Source of the DNA: Afipia felis ATCC 53690
GTDB lineage: Bacteria > Pseudomonadota > Alphaproteobacteria > Rhizobiales > Xanthobacteraceae
Assembly (NCBI RefSeq): GCF_000314735.2
Contig: NZ_KB375270.1
Span: 434,001-498,000 of the forward strand
Reading direction: 5' to 3'
Length of the DNA stretch: 64,000 nucleotides
Both the position numbers and the translations under genes were made by a program. This document shows, piece by piece, positions 57,625 through 64,000 of this stretch. Every line of letters begins with the position of its first letter. The first letter of the stretch is position 1. The notes beneath the pieces are model-generated. The model had not been told where the DNA came from and did not search any database. It saw nothing but the letters and a program-made list of their open reading frames with translations.

Positions 57625-59562
57625 GTGTCATTGCCTTATCGACGAGACATTGACGGCCTGCGCGCCATTGCCGTCCTGTTCGTCATCGGCTTCCACTATT
57701 TCCACTCGGTATTTCGCGGCGGCTTCGTTGGCGTCGATGTGTTTTTCGTCATCTCCGGCTTTCTTATCACCGGCCTGATCCGCCAGGATGTCGCCGCCGG
57801 TCGGTTCAGCATCGCGGAATTCTATGGGCGACGGGTCCGGCGCATCTTCCCGGCACTCGTTCTCGTCCTGCTTGTCTCGCTGGGGATGGGTTTTCTGTTC
57901 ATGCTGCCCGATGCCTTCCGCACGCTGGGCATCAACACGGCTGCATCGGCAGGCTTCGTCGCCAACATCGCGTTGTGGCTGCAACAGGACTATTTCGCGC
58001 CGAGTGCGGAGTTCAATCCGCTGCTGCACATCTGGTCGCTGGGCGTTGAAGAGCAATTCTATCTGGTTTGGCCGTTGATCCTGATCGTGATCGCACGCCG
58101 TCGGGCGGCGATTCCGGCTGCGGTCGTGCTGACGATTCTGTCGTTCCTCGGCAGCCTCGTGCAGACCGCCAACGATTCCGTTGCCGCGTTTTTTCTACCG
58201 CTCACCCGCTTCTGGGAATTGGGTGCTGGCGCGGTTCTCGCTCTGCTCCAGGCCCGCATTGGTCATTCCGTTCAAAACAAAGAATGGATGGGGTGGGCGG
58301 GGTTGCTGCTGCTTGCATCGGCGATGATGATGATCAACCGCGACAGCACGTTTCCCGGGTGGTGGGCGCTGTTGCCGGTGGCAGGTACGGTTCTGTTGAT
58401 CGCAGCGGGCGAGAATGCGTGGCCCAACCGCATTTTCCTGAGCCACCGCGCGCTCGTTTATATCGGGCTGATCAGCTACCCGCTCTATCTCTGGCACTGG
58501 CCGCTTCTGGTGTTCGCGCGGATCATCCGTTTCCAGAAAGAGCCGACCGTCATCATGTCGCTCGGCCTGATCGTGGCGGCCGGTGTTCTTGCGCATCTCA
58601 CTTACAAGCTGATCGAGCGTCCGATCCGTTCAGGCGGACGTCTCTCAGCTAAAGCCGTTTCGCTTGCTGTTCTTCTTGCTGTCTGCGGCGGGCTGGGATT
58701 GACGGTGTATGCGAAGGAAGGTCTGCCAGATCGCTTTCCGCTCGCGATCCAGAAACGCGTGATAGATACGGAGAAGGAGGCTGAGAGCGCCCAGGGGTGC
58801 CGGTATGACGTCGATATTCGGCCGTTACCGGAATGTGCCGGTATCGGGCCGGCTGGTTCGCCGCTCACACTCGTTTGGGGCGATTCATACGCCTTTCATC
58901 TGATCGCCGGTTTGCAGGCTCTACAACGGGAACGGCAGGATTTCCGTCTCGCGCGTTACATCGCATTTGGCTGTGCGCCGATGGCGGATGCTGTGGCTGC
59001 GCGCTTTCGTAGGTGTAATGAAGCCAATGCATTCGCGCGGCAGAAGATCGAATCGTTGCGGCCCGACACGGTTATCGTTGCTGCGCGATGGATCGTTTAT
59101 GACGGCACGGGCAAATATGCGTTGGTCGACGACAAGGGGCTGACGCGGACCATCGAATGGCTGAAGGCGGCGGGCGTACGGCACATCGTCGTCATCGGAC
59201 AGATGCCGCAATGGAAGATCGCGCCGTCGGTGATTCCGCTGCGGGATTTCCAGTTCAGTATCTTCAAGCGTGCCGCTGCGATCGATAAAATTCCGGACTG
59301 GGATTCCACCTATCTTGAGGTGTGGTCGTTCGCGGCGGAGGACATGGTGAAGCGCGTTGCTGCAGCGGAAGGCGTGACGTTTATTTCGCCGGCCGCGACA
59401 TTCTGTAAAGGCAATAGCTGTCTGATTACTGTTCCCGATAGCGGCGGCCTGCCGACGTCCCGGGACAACGGTCATCTGACAGACGCGGCGTCGAAATTCT
59501 TTATCGAGAAGAACGCAAAGGCCATATGGCCTGAGTATCGCAAGGGAGAGCCGCCTCGGTGA
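57625..59562 (+). CDS. Surface-polysaccharide O-acyltransferase (acyltransferase-3 + SGNH)
   Basis: A 645-residue membrane acyltransferase. Residues 1-340 hold about 10 helices of the acyltransferase-3 family, with the opening YRRDIDGLRAIAVLFVIGFH containing the conserved His and Arg. The periplasmic C-terminal part has an SGNH-like block I (LVWGDSYAFHLIAG). The related OafA proteins O-acetylate lipopolysaccharide or capsule. The start is GTG 57625. A dyad TGACGG/CCGTCA lies at 57580-57596 between merR and this gene. Confidence 0.88.
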   Translation: MSLPYRRDIDGLRAIAVLFVIGFHYFHSVFRGGFVGVDVFFVISGFLITGLIRQDVAAGRFSIAEFYGRRVRRIFPALVLVLLVSLGMGFLFMLPDAFRTLGINTAASAGFVANIALWLQQDYFAPSAEFNPLLHIWSLGVEEQFYLVWPLILIVIARRRAAIPAAVVLTILSFLGSLVQTANDSVAAFFLPLTRFWELGAGAVLALLQARIGHSVQNKEWMGWAGLLLLASAMMMINRDSTFPGWWALLPVAGTVLLIAAGENAWPNRIFLSHRALVYIGLISYPLYLWHWPLLVFARIIRFQKEPTVIMSLGLIVAAGVLAHLTYKLIERPIRSGGRLSAKAVSLAVLLAVCGGLGLTVYAKEGLPDRFPLAIQKRVIDTEKEAESAQGCRYDVDIRPLPECAGIGPAGSPLTLVWGDSYAFHLIAGLQALQRERQDFRLARYIAFGCAPMADAVAARFRRCNEANAFARQKIESLRPDTVIVAARWIVYDGTGKYALVDDKGLTRTIEWLKAAGVRHIVVIGQMPQWKIAPSVIPLRDFQFSIFKRAAAIDKIPDWDSTYLEVWSFAAEDMVKRVAAAEGVTFISPAATFCKGNSCLITVPDSGGLPTSRDNGHLTDAASKFFIEKNAKAIWPEYRKGEPPR

Positions 59563-59597
59563 GATCGGCAGGCTCCAGTTGCAATCTGCAAAAAAAA

Positions 59598-59630
59598 CGG
59601 ACCAGCAGGATTTGAAACCAACGCCTCTAA
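59598..59630. other. Weak tRNA-Pro 3'-end-like fragment
   Basis: The sequence CGGACCAGCAGGATTTGAAA and following partly matches the 3' half of tRNA-Pro (59900 on) in the same orientation, including GGATTTGAA. About two thirds of the bases match by eye. It could be a degraded attachment-site copy, or chance. Confidence 0.25.
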
Positions 59631-59660
59631 CTTCTTGTTGAAGAAGTCATCCTACACGGT

Positions 59661-59884
59661 TCAATGACAGCAGCCTTCGCTATTGCCACCATTGCGTTGT
59701 AACTGGATTGGTGGGCACGGGACAGAGCCGTAGGAGCAGAACACGCAGCAGTCTCCCGGTTTCGGTCGCAGCAGCGTATGGCAGCCCTCGCACTCGTAAA
59801 AGAATTGACAGGCGTCGGTGGCATTTCCTCGACCTTGCTGTGGCCACAGTGCGGGCAGGTGATTTTAGAGCGAAGCTCGGGCAT
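59661..59884 (-). pseudogene. GDCCVxC-domain protein gene with a one-base frameshift
   Basis: The frame starting at ATG 59884 gives MPELRSKITCPHCGHSKVEE with a zinc-type CPHC pair, then a second Met. After that codon the intended product continues one base out of frame, giving DACQFFYECEGCHTLLRPKP, then GDCCVFCSYGSVPCPPIQ and an end at TGA 59661. A deletion of one base near 59817-59821 restores a 74-residue protein. It belongs to the GDCCVxC family, in which some members are selenoproteins. This is either a real pseudogene or a sequencing error. Confidence 0.8.
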
Positions 59885-59899
59885 TTTTATTTTGAAAAA

Positions 59900-59977
59900 T
59901 GGTCGGAGCGGCGGGATTTGAACCCACGACCCCTAGTCCCCCAGACTAGTGCGCTAACCGGGCTGCGCCACGCTCCG
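59900..59977 (-). tRNA. tRNA-Pro(GGG)
   Basis: The 7-bp acceptor CGGAGCG/CGCTCCG, anticodon arm CTAGT-CTGGGGG-ACTAG with anticodon GGG, and a T-arm with GGTTCAAATCC are clear. The discriminator is A and the CCA is encoded at 59900-59902. It lies 16 bases upstream of the GDCCVxC gene. Confidence 0.95.
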
Positions 59978-60169
59978 ACGATAAGCGACTGATTAGGGAA
60001 ATTGGAAGCATAAGGCAAGGCAAGAACTGGCCAAAACGGTCCCGCCTGCGGGGGTAATTCCGGCCACTCGCCCGGGTTGCCAACGGCAGTTGCCTCGAAT
60101 CTTGAAGGGGTCTTATCCTTCACCATCGGCGGGCGGTGATTCCCCGCGCAAAAACAGAAGGTGAAAGCG

Positions 60170-60610
60170 ATGCTCTCCATCCGGCTGCGAAAATGGGTTG
60201 TTGCGTTGGCTGTCATTCTGGGCGCGGGTTTCAGTTCCGCGGCCCATGCCGACAGCGGCACAATCCGCATCTCCGTGCTCAAGGGCGGCTGGTTCATCGG
60301 CGCTTCGGGCGGAAGCGGGACGCTGGTGTTTCATGGACGGCGTTATCCGCTGTCGATCGGTGGTCTGAGTGCGGGCCTTGTCTTCGGCGCTTCGAAGACC
60401 GATCTCGTCGGCACAGTCAGCAACATCAGGGGACCTTCGGATGTTGCCGGCGTCTATGGCGCAGCGGGCGCGGGCGTGGCGGCTGTGCGAGGCGTCAGCG
60501 CCATCGTACTGACCAACGAGAAGGGTGCGGTGCTTACCATGCAGGGCCATCAGGCCGGCTTGATGGTGAACGCCGATCTGAGTGGACTTGCGATTTCGTT
60601 GCGGCGCTAG
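60170..60610 (+). CDS. Exported EipA-like hypothetical protein
   Basis: A 146-residue periplasmic protein. Signal peptide MLSIRLRKWVVALAVILGA, cleavage after AHA. The mature domain has GGWFIGASGGSGTLVFHGRR and then YPLSIGGLSAG, resembling the core of DUF1134/EipA cell-envelope proteins. A second glycine-rich GAAGAGVAAVRG segment follows. ATG 60170 has AAGGTG upstream; GTG 60161 is an alternative start. Confidence 0.65.
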   Translation: MLSIRLRKWVVALAVILGAGFSSAAHADSGTIRISVLKGGWFIGASGGSGTLVFHGRRYPLSIGGLSAGLVFGASKTDLVGTVSNIRGPSDVAGVYGAAGAGVAAVRGVSAIVLTNEKGAVLTMQGHQAGLMVNADLSGLAISLRR

Positions 60611-60752
60611 ACGCTCGTCGGGTTTCCATAAAGCAGCCGGGCGGCGTCACGCCGCTCGGCAAGACAGAGCAGGGCGTCCGAGGGCTTTGATTGATCTTGT
60701 ATTTTTAGCCTATGCCCTTATAGGCACAGCGTTCCTCGGATAATATCGTTCC

Positions 60753-61862
60753 ATGGCGTCCTCCCTGTTTGATCGCCTGATCTGGCGATCGACCAGACAG
60801 GTTTATTTGCTCTCCCGCCGCGCGTTTGCGCGAAGGAAGGTTGTTGCGCTGGACCCGTCTGCGGACGTCGAACGCATTCTGTTGATCCGTACCGACAAGA
60901 TCAGCGATGCCGTCATCTCCACTGCCTTCTTCAAGGCGCTGCGCGCCCGATGTCCAAATGCGCAGATCGATATTGTGCTCGGCCGGAAAAACGGCGTGGC
61001 GGCGTCCTTGCTGTCGTATCTCGACGGGACTTTCGTCGTGAAGAAAAATCTGATCGAACAGATGCGCCTCATCCGGCAGTTGCGCGAGCGCCGCTATGAC
61101 GTGGCCGTCGATATGCTCACCGGCGACTCGATGACGGCGGCGACCTATGCGTTGTTGTCCGGTGCGGACATCACGATCGGCTTTGATGGTAAAAAATCCG
61201 GGCTTTACGACATTTCCATCGCCCGTCCGACCGAGCCCGAGCATCAGGCGGTGCAGATGTTGCGGCTGATCGCGCCACTCGGCGTGTCGATGAAGCCCGG
61301 GGACGTGCGTACCACGGTTGCGTTTCCGCAATCTGCCGCCAGGGGAGTTCGCGAGAAGCTTTTTCCGGCGGAAGATCGTGACAGGCACAAGCTGATCGTC
61401 ATCAATCTGTCGGTCGACCCGGCAAGATACTGGACCGACGAGAAATTCATCCGTCTCGTCGGCGACATTAAATCGCCATCTGTCCGCGTTGCTCTGATCG
61501 CCGCGCCGGGGGATCTGGCGCGGCTGGAAACGATCGGAAAGGCTGCGGAGGTCGAGTGGTTGCCGCCTGCGACGGACATTTCGGAGACGGCGGCGACGCT
61601 GTCCTGTGCCGATCTTGTTATTAGCGCGGGCACCTCGATCGTGCATATTGCGGCGGCGCTCGACAAGCCGGTGGTGACGCTGATGGCGTCCGCCGCCGCG
61701 AAAGGGGAATGGTATCCTTTGGGCGTGCCATATCGGGCATTGCACTGTGCAACCTGTGTGGCGGATATTCCCTATGACGACGTATTGGCGGCGGTCCGCG
61801 AGTTGATGGCGGAGGCCGGTTTTGCGAAACAGGTGCCTTTAACGGACGGAATTTTAGCCTGA
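60753..61862 (+). CDS. Glycosyltransferase family 9 (heptosyltransferase-like)
   Basis: A 369-residue GT-B enzyme. The N-terminal RILLIRTDKISDAVISTAFF and IDIVLGRKN match, and the nucleotide-binding LVISAGTSIVHIAAALDKPVV is the typical C-terminal motif. GT9 enzymes add heptose or similar sugars to lipopolysaccharide core. A dyad GCCTAT/ATAGGC (60708-60725) lies about 28 bases upstream of the ATG. Confidence 0.85.
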   Translation: MASSLFDRLIWRSTRQVYLLSRRAFARRKVVALDPSADVERILLIRTDKISDAVISTAFFKALRARCPNAQIDIVLGRKNGVAASLLSYLDGTFVVKKNLIEQMRLIRQLRERRYDVAVDMLTGDSMTAATYALLSGADITIGFDGKKSGLYDISIARPTEPEHQAVQMLRLIAPLGVSMKPGDVRTTVAFPQSAARGVREKLFPAEDRDRHKLIVINLSVDPARYWTDEKFIRLVGDIKSPSVRVALIAAPGDLARLETIGKAAEVEWLPPATDISETAATLSCADLVISAGTSIVHIAAALDKPVVTLMASAAAKGEWYPLGVPYRALHCATCVADIPYDDVLAAVRELMAEAGFAKQVPLTDGILA

Positions 61863-63064
61863 CGGTTCTCTCGCTCATATCTCCCCGCCGCCTGCTGGGT
61901 GCGATCGACGCCTACGTCGTGCGGTTGACGCTGCTATCGTTCCTGATCGTGCTGGTGTCGCTGACCGGCGTGATCTGGGTGACGCAGGCATTGCGCGGTA
62001 TCGACCTGATGACGGCGCAAGGGCAGACCGTGCTGGTGTTCATTGGCATCACCGGCCTCGCAATTCCCGTGCTCGCGCTGATCATCGCGCCGCTTGCGAT
62101 GCTCCTGGCGGTGACGCACACGCTCAATCGCCTGTCGACCGATTCCGAAGTCATCGTGATGAATGCTGCCGGTCTGTCGCCATGGCGGTTCCTGCGTCCG
62201 TTCATGGTTTCGACGGTCGTCGTCGCGTGTCTGATTTCGTTCCTGGCGATCTTCCTCGCGCCGGAATGCCTGCGAGCGCTGCGGCGCTGGCACACCGAGA
62301 TCGGCGCGGACGTGCTGGCGAATGTGCTGCAGCCGGGGCAATTCATCCGGCTCGATAAGCTGGTGCTGCGCGTGCAGGAGCGCCGGCCGGGCGGAGTGCT
62401 GGTCGGCGTGTTCATCGACGATCAGCGCAATCCGGCCGAGCGCATCAATATCACGGCGCAAAACGGCGTCGTGCAGAAGACCGACAAAGGCTCGTTCCTG
62501 GTGCTCAGCGACGGCAATCTGCAGCGCTACGAGGCGGACAAGAAAGATCCGCTGATCGTCGCCTTCAAAAGCTACGCTTTCGATATGTCGCAATTCTCCC
62601 AAGCGCCGCAGACCTACAACTACAACGCCCGCGAACGATTTATCGGCGAGCTGATTTCGCCGCCCAAGAACGATCCCGTCGCGCAAAGCAACCTCGGCCA
62701 GTTCCGCGCCGAGCTTCATGATCGCTTACTGGCAGGTCTTTATCCATTCGTGTTCGTCATTCTGGCGTTCGCATTTCTCGGCCCGCCACGGACCACGCGG
62801 CAGGGGCGAAATTTTGCGATCTCCATGCTCGTGCTGCTTGTCCTTGTCGTACGTATCGGTGGGTATGCGTGTTCGACCATCGCCGTCTCACGCCCCGATG
62901 CGATCATCTTCCAGTATGCGATGCTGGCGGCCGTCGCCGGGGTGAGCATCTGGATGATCCTGAAGGGCGTTGTGGTCGATCCGCCTGCGAATCTCACAGC
63001 TCAGATCGCACGGTTGCGGGAGCGCTTATCGTCGATACAGTTACCGTCGCTGCGGCGGCGCTAA
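61859..63064 (+). CDS. LptF/LptG-family permease, probable CTG start
   Basis: A roughly 401-residue inner-membrane protein. Helices lie at the N-terminus (three) and at about 305-385 (three), with a periplasmic jellyroll domain between (FIDDQRNPAERINITAQNG). Members flip or extract lipopolysaccharide. The first canonical start (GTG 61919) would remove GAIDAYVVR, equivalent to the conserved (D/R)xYxxR segment just before TM1. In-frame CTG 61859 overlaps the GT9 stop as CTGA and has GGACGGA 8 bases upstream. This is a lone copy, without a partner permease here. Confidence 0.75.
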   Translation: MTVLSLISPRRLLGAIDAYVVRLTLLSFLIVLVSLTGVIWVTQALRGIDLMTAQGQTVLVFIGITGLAIPVLALIIAPLAMLLAVTHTLNRLSTDSEVIVMNAAGLSPWRFLRPFMVSTVVVACLISFLAIFLAPECLRALRRWHTEIGADVLANVLQPGQFIRLDKLVLRVQERRPGGVLVGVFIDDQRNPAERINITAQNGVVQKTDKGSFLVLSDGNLQRYEADKKDPLIVAFKSYAFDMSQFSQAPQTYNYNARERFIGELISPPKNDPVAQSNLGQFRAELHDRLLAGLYPFVFVILAFAFLGPPRTTRQGRNFAISMLVLLVLVVRIGGYACSTIAVSRPDAIIFQYAMLAAVAGVSIWMILKGVVVDPPANLTAQIARLRERLSSIQLPSLRRR

Positions 63065-63074
63065 GTTTGCGCAC

Positions 63075-64000
63075 TCAGTAGGCGTTCTCGCCCTTGACCA
63101 ACGCCCATGGCGTCTTCAGCAGAATGTACAGGTCGAACAGCGGCGACCAATTCTCGATGTAATAGAGATCGAACTCGACGCGCTTCTGGATTTTTTCCTC
63201 ATTGTCGATCTCGCCGCGCCAGCCGTTAATCTGCGCCCAGCCGGTGATGCCGGGTTTGACGCGATGGCGTGCGAAATAGCCGTCCACCGTTTCATCGAAC
63301 AAGCGGCTTTGCAGCTTGCCCTGCACCGCATGCGGGCGCGGGCCGACGATCGACAGGTTGCCCTTGAACACCACGTTGAAAAGCTGCGGCAGTTCGTCGA
63401 GGCTGGTCTTGCGGATGATGCGGCCGACGCGCGTCACCCGCGGATCGTTCTTGGTTACGACCTTGGCCGCGAGCGGATCGGCCTGGTGGTGGTAGAGCGA
63501 ACGGAATTTGAAGACCTCGATACGCTCGTTGTTGAATCCGAAGCGCTTCTGGCGGAATAGCACGGGGCCGGGACTGTCGAGCTTGATTGCAAGCGCGACC
63601 AGCGCCATCACCGGCGCGAGCAGCAACAGAAGAATGGCGCCGACGAAGCGGTCGAACACCCACTTCATCACCATGTCCCAGTCGGTGATCGGCTGTTCGA
63701 ACATGCCGAGTGTCGGCACCGAGCCGATGTAGGAATAGGAGCGCGGCCGGAAGCGCAGTCGGTTGGTGTGGGCGGACAGGCGGATGTCCACCGGCAGCAC
63801 CCATAATTTCTTCAGCATGCCGAGAATGCGGCTTTCGGCCGAGATCGGCAGCGCGAACAGCACGAGGTCCACGCGGGTGCGGCGGGCAAATTCGAGAATG
63901 TCTGTGACCTTGCCGAGCTTCGGAAGGCCGGCGCAGGTGTCGAGAGCGCGCGCGTCGTTGCGATCGTCAAACACGCCGAGCAGCTTGAGGTCGGAATCTT
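63075..64000 (-). CDS. Polyprenyl-phosphate sugar-1-phosphate transferase, C-terminal part
   Basis: The gene extends beyond the window; its start is not visible. The frame is open through base 64000 as [14 protein letters not shown] and onward. The C-terminal bacterial sugar-transferase domain has [61 protein letters not shown] and [16 protein letters not shown]. It starts exopolysaccharide or O-antigen units by moving a sugar phosphate to undecaprenyl phosphate. It converges on the LptF/G gene. Confidence 0.9.
   Translation of the reverse strand, partial: DSDLKLLGVFDDRNDARALDTCAGLPKLGKVTDILEFARRTRVDLVLFALPISAESRILGMLKKLWVLPVDIRLSAHTNRLRFRPRSYSYIGSVPTLGMFEQPITDWDMVMKWVFDRFVGAILLLLLAPVMALVALAIKLDSPGPVLFRQKRFGFNNERIEVFKFRSLYHHQADPLAAKVVTKNDPRVTRVGRIIRKTSLDELPQLFNVVFKGNLSIVGPRPHAVQGKLQSRLFDETVDGYFARHRVKPGITGWAQINGWRGEIDNEEKIQKRVEFDLYYIENWSPLFDLYILLKTPWALVKGENAY

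Overview
The window is 64 kb of chromosome from a high-GC alphaproteobacterium of the order Hyphomicrobiales. Gene order and protein signatures fit the Bradyrhizobium/Rhodopseudomonas/Afipia/Oligotropha group (Nitrobacteraceae). The supporting evidence is a Porin_2-type outer-membrane porin, an LdtR-type MarR regulator, a single bifunctional Rsh, the rpoZ-rsh-pdxJ-acpS-lepB-rnc-era-recO run, and the cytochrome-bc1-chaperone/DUF177/plsX/fabH/ihfA/merR run. The genus is inferred from memory of such genomes and was not computed. I see no prophage, insertion sequence, CRISPR array or plasmid gene. Most of the window is conserved core chromosome.

Layout. (1) 0-4 kb: the end of a branched-chain amino-acid-type ABC transporter (livM partial, livG, livF) coupled to a DUF6166 protein and a zinc alcohol dehydrogenase, facing a GntR/FCD regulator. 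(2) 4.4-12.45 kb, minus strand: a complete high-affinity K+ system, kdpFABC-kdpDE, preceded by an unlisted 27-residue membrane peptide. (3) 12.7-18.3 kb: tRNA-Ser(GCU), a porin, an alpha/beta hydrolase and a soluble lytic transglycosylase. (4) 18.4-31.4 kb: a repeat element and a hairpin leader, then dapA, mscL, smpB, peroxiredoxin, type-5 uracil-DNA glycosylase and NYN protein, rpoZ, rsh, pdxJ-acpS-lepB-rnc-era and recO. (5) 31.4-43.7 kb: a secreted Tyr/Gly/Pro-rich peptide, parC, trmO, mntH, an exported HD-like protein, hxlR/azoR, bpt, an RDD protein, hemB, a DUF6163 protein, ldtR, a string of hairpins that looks like a small RNA, and small hypothetical genes. (6) 43.9-51.9 kb: glyA, nrdR-ribD-ribE-ribH-nusB-thiL and the proton-pumping pyrophosphatase hppA. 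(7) 52-57.6 kb: a 50-residue Rmf/CrpP-like protein, a BamE-type lipoprotein, the bc1 chaperone, DUF177, plsX, fabH, ihfA and a MerR-family regulator. (8) 57.6-64 kb: a surface-polysaccharide zone with an acyltransferase, a GT9 glycosyltransferase, an LptF/G permease and a polyprenyl sugar transferase. It is interrupted by tRNA-Pro(GGG) and a frameshifted GDCCVxC gene.

No large undescribed system is evident. The most interesting items are small. They are the kdp upstream peptide with its leader dyads, the four-hairpin RNA after ldtR, the frameshifted GDCCVxC gene beside tRNA-Pro, an LptF/G permease that appears to start at CTG, the interrupted-palindrome elements near dapA and glyA, and clean operator-like dyads upstream of gntR, azoR and mntH.
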